DNA of 64,000 nucleotides from Oscillospiraceae bacterium (GTDB lineage Bacteria > Bacillota > Clostridia > Oscillospirales > Ruminococcaceae). Under the pieces are notes generated by a model, which did no database searches, was not told the origin of the DNA, and saw nothing but the letters and a program-made list of their open reading frames with translations. The stretch covers positions 186,001 to 250,000 of the forward strand of contig JAHHTZ010000004.1 in assembly GCA_020024285.1 (NCBI GenBank), in the 5' to 3' direction. The translations under genes and the position numbers were made by a program. This document shows, piece by piece, positions 42,784 to 51,690 of the stretch; position 1 is the stretch's first letter, and each line of letters opens with the position of its first letter.

Positions 42784-43521
42784 TTATTGATTCCCTGCAA
42801 TGTAATAAAACTTATCTTGACCTTCTAACTGTATTGTAGCAGAAATTTCTGTGCCCTCTACATCAATACAGGTTATTTTTAATGTGTGCTCCGCTTCATT
42901 TTTTTCGATTCTTTCTACAACCGGTGCAGGACCGCCTCCCATACCAAACATTGTTGAGAATAGGTAGGTATCATCAGATGCATTGTAGTTATCTGCCTGA
43001 TGGAGGTATTCTCTATCCACCTTAAAATAACTTGTGATATATGAATCTATCGTTTCTGACGGTATCCCAATCGTTTCGTAATCTGACAGCTTTTTCGGAT
43101 CGGTTTCCTGTATCTTATCAAGGTATGGACCCAATCCATTGGACTCATAAAAGTTGATCAGTCTTTCCGGTTTGGGCTTATTTTCCATATTCCATGTATC
43201 GTACATCATTCCTGCGTGAGCATAAGGTTCCAGATACCGACTGAAATATTCTTGTTTTTCTTCATCGGAGAGCTTTTGTTCTGATTCTGGCTGCTTGCTT
43301 TCCTCGCTTTTCTCGGGGTCTTTTGCTGTTTCCTGCGGCTTTTCCCCTTCTGGTTTCGGATTTTCTTGGGAAGAAGGCTCCTCCTTTTTGATTTCCGTCT
43401 GCTCCTCTTTGGATGCGACTTTATCTAACTCCTCTGGAGCACGGGAGCTGCACGCCGCACAGCTTAGCAGCAATCCGCATGCAAGCAGAGCTGCCAGCAC
43501 TTTCTTTGGGGAATTTGACAT
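42784..43521 (-). CDS. Secreted lipoprotein, paralogue 2
   Basis: 245 aa. Signal MSNSPKKVLAALLACGLLLSCAAC is nearly identical to those of its two neighbours. A ~70-residue charged, disordered linker (E, K, P, Q, S) connects to a C-terminal globular domain with FGMGGGPAPVVERIEKNEAEH and a beta-rich end. It likely projects from the membrane surface. The domain resembles uncharacterised nuclear-transport-factor-like lipoproteins only vaguely. The RBS AAAGG sits in a conserved upstream block. Confidence 0.72.
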   Translation of the reverse strand: MSNSPKKVLAALLACGLLLSCAACSSRAPEELDKVASKEEQTEIKKEEPSSQENPKPEGEKPQETAKDPEKSEESKQPESEQKLSDEEKQEYFSRYLEPYAHAGMMYDTWNMENKPKPERLINFYESNGLGPYLDKIQETDPKKLSDYETIGIPSETIDSYITSYFKVDREYLHQADNYNASDDTYLFSTMFGMGGGPAPVVERIEKNEAEHTLKITCIDVEGTEISATIQLEGQDKFYYIAGNQ

Positions 43522-43594
43522 AAAACATCAACCTTTCTGAAATGGATTTTCGCCGGGAGCATCAAGCTCCAGCAGTGTATTACAAACAAAACAT

Positions 43595-44353
43595 TTATTT
43601 TTTCAGCCAAGGTGGGCAATAATCGATGCTGGATATTCTGTATCCGGCATCGGTTTTTTTAATTTCAAAATTAGATTGACGTTTTGCCGCTTCTTCCGGA
43701 CCGCAAGCGGTAAAAAATGTAGCCTGATAGGTGTTTGGTCCTATTTTCTCAACTGACACATCCCGAACGCTCCAACCTGATGTTCCTCCCACTACACAGC
43801 AATACAATTTACCATCTACATTTAAGAATTTTGTGGCTGGAACCCACTCTAACGCTTCGCCTGTAAAAACGGTGGAGTAATACTCAACAATTTTATCGAA
43901 GTCCATCGATGTTTCACAATAAAATTCCTGATTTATCTCAACGATCTCACGACTGAATTCAATGTCACTGCAAATCTTTCGGGGTATTTCTGCCGGTTCA
44001 CACGTAGCCAGATCTAAGATCATCCTTACTGCTTTTTTATATAAATCGGCAATCTCCTGATTGGAAATATCGGTGCTTTCTTCCGCTTCCCCCTCTTTGT
44101 CATTCTCCTGCGGCTGCTTGCTTTCCTCGGGGTCTTTTGCTGTGTCCTGCGGTTCTTCTGGGGAAGCTGGCTCCTCCTTGTCCTCTGTCTGTTTCTGCTC
44201 GGAGGAAGGATTATCCTTCTTGACTTCTGCCTGCTCCTCTTTTGCAGACGCATCGTCTGCTTTCTCCGCAGTGCGTGGGCTGCATGCGGCAGAGCTTATC
44301 AGCAGTCCGCATGCAAGCAGTGCTGCCAGCACCTTCTTCGGGGAATTTGACAT
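43595..44353 (-). CDS. Secreted lipoprotein, paralogue 3
   Basis: 252 aa. Same signal peptide type (MSNSPKKVLAALLACGLLISSAAC), then a ~75-residue linker rich in E, K, Q and P with near-repeats, and a globular domain (residues ~105-252, EIADLYKKAVRMILDLATCEP to YRISSIDYCPPWLKK). Upstream sequence (AACCTTTCTGAAATGGATTTTCGCCGGGA) is shared with paralogue 2 in part, a sign of recent tandem duplication. Function unknown. Confidence 0.72.
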   Translation of the reverse strand: MSNSPKKVLAALLACGLLISSAACSPRTAEKADDASAKEEQAEVKKDNPSSEQKQTEDKEEPASPEEPQDTAKDPEESKQPQENDKEGEAEESTDISNQEIADLYKKAVRMILDLATCEPAEIPRKICSDIEFSREIVEINQEFYCETSMDFDKIVEYYSTVFTGEALEWVPATKFLNVDGKLYCCVVGGTSGWSVRDVSVEKIGPNTYQATFFTACGPEEAAKRQSNFEIKKTDAGYRISSIDYCPPWLKK

Positions 44354-44900
44354 GAAACATCAACCTTTCTGAAATGGATTTTCGCCGGGATGCAGGTAAA
44401 TTCTGTAGAGAGTATCTGTAATATATTTACAGATTTGGAATTCAGTTATAGTATACAACAATAAATTCACAAAAGCTATCCATCTTGTTTTTGTTCATAA
44501 TAACTTAATAAATGTCAAACTATGACGAAATTCTGTGCTATATTGGGCATTTTAGAAAATAAGGCTCCGTCATTCCCCCCGCTCTGCAACGCTGCGGTTG
44601 TATCTATTTTCCGCTCCCCCATGCGTCAGGGGCACGGGCTGTCCGTCGGTTAGAGGATCGCCTGACGTAAATTTTTTCCTTTCCCAAGCGGATGCTCCAC
44701 GATCTTTGGAATCTTATTGAGTATATTATACATGATTGAAGGAATCTGCCCCAATCAAAATCGTTGTAATTTATAATCTGTAAATAATTCATGAATAATA
44801 TTGTTAAATTATAAACTAAAAAATCCCCCTCGTATTCCAACTCCGGCTTTGAAATACGCCATTTTAAGAAGGATTGTGCTATAAATTTAAATTAACAATA
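44354..44900. other. AT-rich spacer upstream of divergent lipoprotein and binding-protein genes
   Basis: About 550 bp with no convincing gene. A 78-codon minus-strand frame (44604-44840) lacks a ribosome-binding site. The stretch likely holds promoters for the lipoprotein cluster; I cannot place them confidently. Confidence 0.4.
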
Positions 44901-44929
44901 TTGACACAGTGTTCATTATCTGTTATTGT
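44901..44929 (+). promoter_or_regulatory. Promoter of the solute-binding protein gene
   Basis: TTGACA (44901-44906) and TATTGT (44924-44929), spacing 17 bp, giving a leader of about 200 nt. Confidence 0.6.
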
Positions 44930-44949
44930 TCAATTGTCCACATTTGAAG

Positions 44950-45120
44950 GATGTGTGTTTACTGCGGCATTTTTTCAATGCATCAGTAAAAGGCATCACA
45001 GCCGCAGCCATGCGGCCGCTGTTTTGTACCTCATCACGCAAAGCAGTGTGCCAGATCAAACCGTGATGAGCAGGACATTCTGCAACATTGTCTCGGACTT
45101 GCTGTCTAAGACAAGGTCTA
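44950..45120 (+). ncRNA. Structured 5' leader of the solute-binding protein mRNA
   Basis: Contains several inverted repeats in series: a stem pairing TACTG with CAGTA around GCAT/ATGC, GCCGCA/TGCGGC (about 45001-45016), and CTCATCACG/CGTGATGAG (45030-45038 / 45062-45070). It matches no riboswitch class I know. It could be a regulatory leader or simply mRNA-stabilising. Confidence 0.4.
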
Positions 45121-45135
45121 AGGAGGATACAACAA

Positions 45136-47157
45136 ATGAACAAAACAGCAACCAAAGTGTTGGCTTTGTGCGCAGCAGCAATGATGACCTTGACTGCCTG
45201 CGGCGGCAACAACGCTTCCAGCAACAACACTTCCAGCAGTACTTCAGGCGACAACACTTCCGCTCAGGCACAAAACAACACAGAGTCCAATCAGCCGGTA
45301 AACGCTGCTGACGTGATTGGAAAGCATGAGATCACCGATCTTGTTCTTCCAAAGCTCGCACAGAACGAGCTTACCACCTTCAACATCCTGCACAGTGAAA
45401 CCAACGAGGACTTTGAAGTGCTCTTCAACCTCGTGGAAGGTCTTCTTGAAAAAGACAGCCTCGACAAACGTCACCCCTGTGTTGCTACCGAATGGGGCAC
45501 CGAGGACGGCGGTCTGACCTGGACCTTCAAGCTCCGTGACGATTCCAAATGGGTCGATATGAACGGCAATGTGAAGGCAGACTGCGACGCAGAAGACTTC
45601 CTCACCGGTCTTGAGTGGATCCTCAACTTCCACAAAAACGATTCCATCGGTTCCACCATGCCTTGCCAGATGATTGCAGGCGCTCAGGAATACTACGACT
45701 ACACAAAGAACCTCTCCAAAGAAGAAGCATATGCGCTCACCGCAGGCGAAGGCTCTAAGTTCCTTGAGATGGTAGGCATCAAGGCTCCGGATGCTCATAC
45801 CCTCGTTTACACCTGCACCAGCGAAAAACCATACTTCGATTCTTTGATGTCCTACACCACCGGTATGCCGATGGATCAGGGCATGATCGACGAGCTCGGC
45901 GGCGTGGACGGTGTTCGCGGCATGGACAACACCAATATGTGGTACAACAGCTGCTACACCATGACTTCCTATATACAGGGCAACGAAAAGATCCTCACCA
46001 AAAACCCACAGTACTGGGATAAAGACTGCTTCCTGTTCGACACCGTTACCATGAAAATGGTAGAATCCAACGACGTTGCTTACCAGCTGTATCAGTCCGG
46101 TGAAGTGGACTATGTAAAACTGGGCGAGTCCGTTGTAAAAACCATCAGCGAAAATCCAAACCACGAGTTCAACAAATACCTTGTTCCAGACGTTCCTGCT
46201 GCTTACTCCAACCAGTTCCACTGGAACTACGACAAACACCTTGCAGACGGCACACCGGATGAAAACTGGAACCGCGCGATCGCAAACGAAAACTTCCGCA
46301 AAGCGATCTACTTCGGTCTTGACCTCACCGACTTCCTGCGCCGTGAGAACACCATCGATCCTCTCTCCTGCCAGAACGATACCTTCACCTGCGATCGTCT
46401 GAGCTATCTGTCCGACGGCAGAGATTACACCGATCTTGTAAAAGAGAAGATCAACCTCCCAAGCACTCCAAAGGTAGAGGGCAAACCACTGCGTTACGAT
46501 CCTGAAAAAGGAAAAGAATACAAAGAAAAAGCAATGGAAGAGCTCAAGGCTCAGGGTGTTACCTTCCCGGTACAGCTCGACTGGTACATCAAAGGCGGCA
46601 ACCAGGATGCACAGGACCGTGCAATCGTTCTCCAGAATGTATTCAAACAGTCCCTCGGTGATGACTTCATCACATTGAAGATCAACCAGTATGTATCCAG
46701 CATGGGTCAGGAGGTTCGTACTCCAAAGCTGCAGTCTGTTCAGACAAGCGGCTGGGGCGCAGACTACAGCGACCCGGAAAACTACCTCACTCAGCTTGTA
46801 AACAACAACGACGGTGCATGGTATGCAACCTCCTTTGAAAACATCAAGGACCTTCCGGAAACCGACTACAACAAAGAGCTGATTGCACAATTCACCGAAT
46901 TTACCAGACTGGTAGAGGAAGCAAGCGCAATCACAGACGATAAGGACGCTCGTTACGAAGCATTTGCAACCGCAGAGGCATACCTGCTCGATCATGCTCT
47001 TGTAACACCTTCCAGCACCTCCGCTGCATTTGCACTGAGCCGCTTCAACACACAGGGCGAATGGGCAAAGGAAAAAATCAAAAACTTTGAAACCTGCAAA
47101 GACGGCTATACCTATGAGGAAATGATGGCTGTTAAAAATTCCAGAAAAGCAGACTAA
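45136..47157 (+). CDS. ABC transporter substrate-binding protein, family 5 (oligopeptide type)
   Basis: 673-aa lipoprotein. Signal MNKTATKVLALCAAAMMTLTAC with the lipidated Cys at 22, then an Asn/Ser/Thr-rich linker, then the SBP_bac_5 fold: LFNLVEGLLEKD, LTWTFKLRDDSKWVDMNG, and GWGADYSDPENYLTQL near the C-terminus. AGGAGG is nine bases before the ATG. No permease or ATPase genes are adjacent, so it must work with components elsewhere. It likely binds a peptide. Confidence 0.9.
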   Translation: MNKTATKVLALCAAAMMTLTACGGNNASSNNTSSSTSGDNTSAQAQNNTESNQPVNAADVIGKHEITDLVLPKLAQNELTTFNILHSETNEDFEVLFNLVEGLLEKDSLDKRHPCVATEWGTEDGGLTWTFKLRDDSKWVDMNGNVKADCDAEDFLTGLEWILNFHKNDSIGSTMPCQMIAGAQEYYDYTKNLSKEEAYALTAGEGSKFLEMVGIKAPDAHTLVYTCTSEKPYFDSLMSYTTGMPMDQGMIDELGGVDGVRGMDNTNMWYNSCYTMTSYIQGNEKILTKNPQYWDKDCFLFDTVTMKMVESNDVAYQLYQSGEVDYVKLGESVVKTISENPNHEFNKYLVPDVPAAYSNQFHWNYDKHLADGTPDENWNRAIANENFRKAIYFGLDLTDFLRRENTIDPLSCQNDTFTCDRLSYLSDGRDYTDLVKEKINLPSTPKVEGKPLRYDPEKGKEYKEKAMEELKAQGVTFPVQLDWYIKGGNQDAQDRAIVLQNVFKQSLGDDFITLKINQYVSSMGQEVRTPKLQSVQTSGWGADYSDPENYLTQLVNNNDGAWYATSFENIKDLPETDYNKELIAQFTEFTRLVEEASAITDDKDARYEAFATAEAYLLDHALVTPSSTSAAFALSRFNTQGEWAKEKIKNFETCKDGYTYEEMMAVKNSRKAD

Positions 47158-47168
47158 GTTCTGCTTCC

Positions 47169-47218
47169 TACCGGCTGCTTCCATTGCGAAGCAGCCGGTA
47201 TTTTTTTCTTTTTTGTGC
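47169..47218 (+). terminator. Terminator after the solute-binding protein gene
   Basis: 13-bp perfect stem TACCGGCTGCTTC / GAAGCAGCCGGTA followed by TTTTTTTC. Confidence 0.93.
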
Positions 47219-47355
47219 CTCGTTCTCAAAGAGGGAAGGTCTTTTTGAAAACAGTATTTTTGAAGAAATTGTGACAAATGAAACAGTTCTTTCAAAAATG
47301 CAGGAAACTTTCTACCATAAAACATAGAAAATATGCAGGATAAAATCGAAAAAAA

Positions 47356-47384
47356 TTGAAAAAAATCAAGGTGCATTATATAAT
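47356..47384 (+). promoter_or_regulatory. Promoter of the 440-aa lipoprotein
   Basis: TTGAAA (47356-47361) and perfect TATAAT (47379-47384), spacing 17 bp, in a very A-rich upstream region that may act as an UP element. Confidence 0.7.
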
Positions 47385-47421
47385 GGTACGCGTTGAGTAA
47401 ATATCCACACAGGAGGGTATC

Positions 47422-48744
47422 ATGAACGAAAAATTTGTAAAATCCTTTTTATCCATCGCTCTGACACTGGCACTTTGTGCAGGACTTGTCGGATGCACAA
47501 CACAGGACACCAATACTGCCACCGAGCCGGCAGCATCGGATGCACCCGTTATCGAAACCACCAACGACAAGGTGGTCACTGTTTCTGACGAAGAAACTGC
47601 TGCCCAATATCTGAACACCTACTTTGGCGTCACAGTCGATGACAAGCTGACAACAAGCGAGGGCTTTTACGCTGCGCTTGCACAGGTAACAGGGAAAGAG
47701 CTCCCTGCTGTTGAGGATGGGTTCAATGCAATGTCTGTTTTGATTTCGTCGATGGACGCTGCAAACTACACCGAGCTTGTTCTTTCCTACCCACAGGAAA
47801 AGGTAAAGGAACGCCTGACCACACACGGTATCAAATTTGAAGGGGAATCTGCCGACGCAGCCTACATCGCGTGTGCAGCTGACACCGGGCTCTTCTCCAA
47901 AGACCTCGCTGCAAAGGCAGCTGCAAAAGAGAGCTTCACAAAAGAAGAGATCACTAAGATTCTGATGAACGTTGTCAATGCAAACGGCGACGGCAGAAAT
48001 TACCTTGCAATGTCCAACGATCCTGCAATCTACAGCAAGATCGAGAACGCCTGGAACTCCTTCCAGATGCTCAGCGATCCAACCCTCGAGGAAATCGGCA
48101 AAAACGCGGTGCTCAATCAGGTGACCACCGGTTACAACCTCAAATCCGACGTTTACAACGCAAAATTCCTCCCGGAACTCACCCTTCAGTACGGTCACTC
48201 TGACATCGGTCATGCACACCAGCTCATCGGGCTTTTGAACAGTGAGGACATCGTTGTAAAGGTTCAGCTCGAACCAAAGGTAAGCATCTACGAATACCTC
48301 CTCGAATGGGGTCCGGTTCCGGAAGCTACCCCAACCTATGAGGTAAAGCAGTTCGGCGACCGTTACCTCGTATACGCTGTAGAATATGATATGCAGCTTG
48401 AATTTGCAAATCTCAACGATCTTCAGCGTTTTGACAGCGTGATCAAAAAATACGCAAAGAAAAACGAAGGCAACGAAGCAGCAGTCGGTCTGATCGTGGA
48501 ATCCTGGTGGCAGCCACTGTACACCACCACAAGAACCGATATGTCCAAAGATGATTTCCACGAGATCGTGGACTGCGTGATCCACAACGGGGATTACTCC
48601 ATCCACCCGTTCTGCCTGACCGAGGACAAGGACACCATCATTCCGGAGCTTGAAAAATTGAGCGGCGGCTTGAAGGTAGAGCCTGTAACAAGATTCTGCA
48701 ACACCGCATTCCATAACTACATGACCGGCGACGACTATCAGTAG
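47422..48744 (+). CDS. Secreted lipoprotein of unknown function
   Basis: 440 aa. Signal MNEKFVKSFLSIALTLALCAGLVGC with the lipidated Cys at residue 25, then a Thr/Ala/Pro linker. Residues ~55-215 are helical with weak resemblance to S-layer-homology-like segments (TSEGFYAALAQVTGKELP). Residues ~250-440 form an alpha/beta domain (LPELTLQYGHSDIGHAHQLIG, VVKVQLEPKVSIYEYLLEWG). No named domain recognised. Its strong promoter suggests high expression. AGGAGG precedes the ATG. Confidence 0.72.
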   Translation: MNEKFVKSFLSIALTLALCAGLVGCTTQDTNTATEPAASDAPVIETTNDKVVTVSDEETAAQYLNTYFGVTVDDKLTTSEGFYAALAQVTGKELPAVEDGFNAMSVLISSMDAANYTELVLSYPQEKVKERLTTHGIKFEGESADAAYIACAADTGLFSKDLAAKAAAKESFTKEEITKILMNVVNANGDGRNYLAMSNDPAIYSKIENAWNSFQMLSDPTLEEIGKNAVLNQVTTGYNLKSDVYNAKFLPELTLQYGHSDIGHAHQLIGLLNSEDIVVKVQLEPKVSIYEYLLEWGPVPEATPTYEVKQFGDRYLVYAVEYDMQLEFANLNDLQRFDSVIKKYAKKNEGNEAAVGLIVESWWQPLYTTTRTDMSKDDFHEIVDCVIHNGDYSIHPFCLTEDKDTIIPELEKLSGGLKVEPVTRFCNTAFHNYMTGDDYQ

Positions 48745-48753
48745 TTTTTTGTC

Positions 48754-48797
48754 AAAAAGAGCCTCTTTCCGCACAAAGCGGAAAGAGGCTCTTTTTT
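48754..48797. terminator. Bidirectional terminator
   Basis: Perfect stem AAAAAGAGCCTCTTTCCGC with its complement, five-base loop. It serves the plus-strand lipoprotein and the minus-strand XRE gene. Confidence 0.93.
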
Positions 48798-49779
48798 ATT
48801 TTCGTTTGACAAGCAGCTCCAGCACCGACAAAATAGCGGGATACATCACGCCGGCGCCCACCCAGATGATCCAGCTGTACCCCCAGTTCGCAGTGAAAAG
48901 GCTGTAAACGAGGTAGATCGCTGTGATCGTCAGCCAGTAGACGGTGGAAACCACTGCAATGATCTGCGGTCTGCCTTTTTTGCGGACGGAATACTCCCCC
49001 TCCTGAAGCAGTATCTGAAATCCGCCCCAGATCACGCCGCTGTAGACCATGCAGGCAACCCCGAGCGATACAATGACAAATCCAAGCGAGAGCATCCTAA
49101 GTATCAAAAAATCGTCGTCCTCATGGAAAATAGCACCGCAGAACAGCGGAACCACCGAAAGGATGCAGGCACAGGTCCCGATGATGTTGTTCCGATAGTA
49201 GGTGCTCTTGTACGCTTCCTTTCGGTCCTTTACCATCCCCTCGACGCCATACGCCGTTTCAAAGACTTCCTTTTCCAAATGAGCGTAGGAGCTTGTCTTG
49301 CTGTCGCACAGGATAAAAAGCCCCACCGCGATGCATACAAGGAGCAGCATCACGATCATGCCGACACCGCCTGCTGCATTTTCTGATAAATGATATTTTG
49401 GAACCTCGCTCATCCCTCCGAGAAGCAGGAGCGGAACCGGACAAAGGATGCACAAAAAGACTCCCAGTGCCATCGGCTTCGCTGTTTCGGATTTCGCACG
49501 GAGAAACGCATTTGCCTCCTCCATCGAAACAGTATACCGGTTCGTCTCCTCTTTGACGCAGGAGATTTTTTCCTCGATGTCGATGTCATCCTTGAGAAGA
49601 TAGTCGGTGCTGACGCCGAACAGCTCCGACAGCCGGATTATTTTTTCAAGGTCGGGGATGGACTGCGCCCCCTCCCACTTCGAAACCGACTGCCGTGTCA
49701 CCTGCATCTGCTCTGCCAGTTCCTCCTGTGACCATCCGCTTTTCTTGCGCAGCTCGATCAGCTTATCTGCAAAAATCAT
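48796..49779 (-). CDS. XRE-family regulator with membrane domain
   Basis: 327 aa. The HTH is at residues ~5-60 (LIELRKKSGWSQEELAEQMQVTRQSVSKWEGAQSIPDLEKIIRLSE), followed by a linker and about six hydrophobic helices. This layout is common in Clostridia and suggests a membrane-tethered regulator; the signal is unknown. AGGAGA precedes the ATG. Single-gene unit. Confidence 0.87.
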   Translation of the reverse strand: MIFADKLIELRKKSGWSQEELAEQMQVTRQSVSKWEGAQSIPDLEKIIRLSELFGVSTDYLLKDDIDIEEKISCVKEETNRYTVSMEEANAFLRAKSETAKPMALGVFLCILCPVPLLLLGGMSEVPKYHLSENAAGGVGMIVMLLLVCIAVGLFILCDSKTSSYAHLEKEVFETAYGVEGMVKDRKEAYKSTYYRNNIIGTCACILSVVPLFCGAIFHEDDDFLILRMLSLGFVIVSLGVACMVYSGVIWGGFQILLQEGEYSVRKKGRPQIIAVVSTVYWLTITAIYLVYSLFTANWGYSWIIWVGAGVMYPAILSVLELLVKRK

Positions 49780-49934
49780 AAACGTTTTTCTCCTGTATGT
49801 TCGTCTTGTTCTGCCATCAGTTTACCATGTTTTGCTGCGGTACGCCACCAATCGGGACGATACAATTTGTCAACCGGCGGTTTCTTTTCCTGTAAACTGC
49901 GAGAATTTTGCCCTGTTTTCGCATTCGGGGGCAG

Positions 49935-49971
49935 AAAAAAAGCAGACGATTATAAAATCGTCTGCTTTTTT
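49935..49971. terminator. Terminator at the end of the ECF/cobalamin operon
   Basis: Perfect stem AAAAAAGCAGACGAT / ATCGTCTGCTTTTTT. It lies just after the TIM-barrel gene stop on the minus strand. Confidence 0.93.
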
Positions 49972-49981
49972 CTGTTTTTTC

Positions 49982-50761
49982 TTACCGCAGCTTGAGGGAA
50001 TCGAGAAGACGCAGGGAATGCTCTGCCTGCACTGTGCTGCTGATTTCGAGCGTACAGGAAGCATCGGGGTACCATCGGTTGAGAAGCTGTGATACATGCT
50101 CCATATCGAGCGTCCCTTCGTCGAGGGCGCAGTGGCGGTCGGCGGTCCCATCGTTGTTGCTCAAATGAAAATGTCCCACCTTGCCGCGCAGCCCCTCAAG
50201 CCACGCTTCGATCGGCAGACGGGAAAACACATTGGCGTGTGCCACATCCACGCACAGGGAGAACGCTGGATGCTCCACCTCCTCCACCATCCTCCCCAAG
50301 GGGGTAAAATCGGGGTCGTAGAGGTTTTCCATGTGGATCTTGATGGAATCGTCCTTCTCCTGCAAAAATTCTTTCCAGAAGGAAAGGGAATTTTTCATCC
50401 ACGACTCCTCCCAGTAGACCTGCGGACAAAAGCAGCTGTGGTAGACGATGCGTTTTGCGTTTAGGGCTTTTGCCGCCCGATAGCACTCCTCATACCGCTC
50501 CATCGTCGCCCTGCGGATTTTGGAATCATAAGCGGCAGTATTGAGATCGAGAAACGGTCCATGGAAGGAAAGCCCGTAGAAACCGCCCTCTGCCATCTCT
50601 TTTGCAAAGCGTTCGATGCTCTTCTGCAAGTCATCGAGAGAATGGGACATCGAAAATTCATACGTTTCAAACCCCACCTGATACGTTTGCATGAGGCGCT
50701 TTTGCTCCTCAAAATCTTCGAGCTGGGAAAGATAGATCGTTCTATGTGCCGTGTTATGCAT
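49982..50761 (-). CDS. TIM-barrel sugar phosphate isomerase/epimerase-like protein
   Basis: 259 aa from an ATG at 50761. AP-endonuclease-2/xylose-isomerase-like barrel: ISLSQ-type first strand (RTIYLSQLEDFEEQ), FHGPFLDLN, YHSCFCPQVYWEESW, HMENLYD, CVDVAHANVFS and GHFHLSNNDG, with His/Glu/Asp metal ligands. It overlaps the upstream EcfT gene by 8 bp, so it belongs to the riboswitch-controlled unit. A role in corrinoid use is not obvious; substrate unknown. Confidence 0.8.
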   Translation of the reverse strand: MHNTAHRTIYLSQLEDFEEQKRLMQTYQVGFETYEFSMSHSLDDLQKSIERFAKEMAEGGFYGLSFHGPFLDLNTAAYDSKIRRATMERYEECYRAAKALNAKRIVYHSCFCPQVYWEESWMKNSLSFWKEFLQEKDDSIKIHMENLYDPDFTPLGRMVEEVEHPAFSLCVDVAHANVFSRLPIEAWLEGLRGKVGHFHLSNNDGTADRHCALDEGTLDMEHVSQLLNRWYPDASCTLEISSTVQAEHSLRLLDSLKLR

Positions 50762-51689
50762 CGTGCTGCCTCCCTTGGCGGATCGGTTGGTCGTTTTGCT
50801 CAAATGCCTTCGTCGTTTGAAGCGCACGGCGAAGGCGATAAAAACCCCACCGTTCGAGCATCATCGGGAACAGGCAAAACAGCCCGTACCCTGCATAAAA
50901 AATGCAGGTAACTGCACTGATGGGGTTGAATATGATCTGCGGTGCAAAGACGATCCTTGTCTGCTCCAGCGCATGACCGCTTAGGACGATCGTAAAAAGC
51001 AGGAACATCCAAAGGACGATGGTGCGGTCGCGGTTGTCAAAGCGATAGATGGAAAATGCGGTTTTCCCACGCAGTGCATATCCGCGGCTGTTCATCGACT
51101 TTGATTTTTCCACAAACTGCTCCAGTGTCCACGCAAGGACCACCGATACAACAGCGCAGGTGTTTTTTAGGTTCTTTCCCAAAGAGCCGCCTGAGATTTT
51201 TTTCCCGATGCCCTCGCGCGCGCGGCAGACTTCCCTCCATTTTTGGCACACCTGCGGAACGGTGCGCAGCAAAATTGCAAAGTACAGGGCAAGACGGGCG
51301 GACACCCGTCCCAGAAGATACCCCACCTTGTCGGAGGAAAACACCTGATACAGACATTCCAGCCACATCACCAGCGATGCGCCGCGCACGGCAAGCGATG
51401 CCCCGTATAAGAACGATTCTATGGTGATCTGATTGCCGATAAAATTGACGTAGACGTTGGTGACGCCAAAGTGATTGTAGGAGGCGTATACAAAGGGATA
51501 AACCGCCCAGAGAAGGCACTGGACCACGTTAAACAAAAGGGCTCTCCCCTTTTTGAGATAGACGCTGTACAGAAAGCTCGCCCCAAGGGAAATAAGGAGG
51601 AACACCGGGTGCGAAAAGGCGATCGTACTCCAAAACACCGCTGCAAAAAACAGAAAGAGGATCATCGGATGGTATTCTTCAAATTTCAT
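50754..51689 (-). CDS. ECF transporter T component, second copy
   Basis: 311 aa with about five to six membrane helices and the EcfT signature in a cytoplasmic helix: SMNSRGYALRGKTAFS (the conserved ALxxRG-type coupling segment is SRGYALRG) and REVCRAREGIG. It couples the S component to the ATPase. The operon has two EcfT genes, here and at 54017-54907. It starts one base after the S-component stop. Confidence 0.88.
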   Translation of the reverse strand: MKFEEYHPMILFLFFAAVFWSTIAFSHPVFLLISLGASFLYSVYLKKGRALLFNVVQCLLWAVYPFVYASYNHFGVTNVYVNFIGNQITIESFLYGASLAVRGASLVMWLECLYQVFSSDKVGYLLGRVSARLALYFAILLRTVPQVCQKWREVCRAREGIGKKISGGSLGKNLKNTCAVVSVVLAWTLEQFVEKSKSMNSRGYALRGKTAFSIYRFDNRDRTIVLWMFLLFTIVLSGHALEQTRIVFAPQIIFNPISAVTCIFYAGYGLFCLFPMMLERWGFYRLRRALQTTKAFEQNDQPIRQGRQHDA

Positions 51690-51690
51690 A

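Noticed and set aside
44604..44840. 78-codon minus-strand frame in AT-rich spacer
   Set aside because: No RBS and composition like non-coding spacer.
45244..47376. 710-codon minus-strand frame opposite the solute-binding protein
   Set aside because: Antisense shadow; the plus-strand gene has promoter, RBS, lipobox and terminator.
47449..48774. 441-codon minus-strand frame opposite the lipoprotein at 47422
   Set aside because: Antisense shadow; the plus-strand gene has a perfect TATAAT promoter, RBS and signal peptide.
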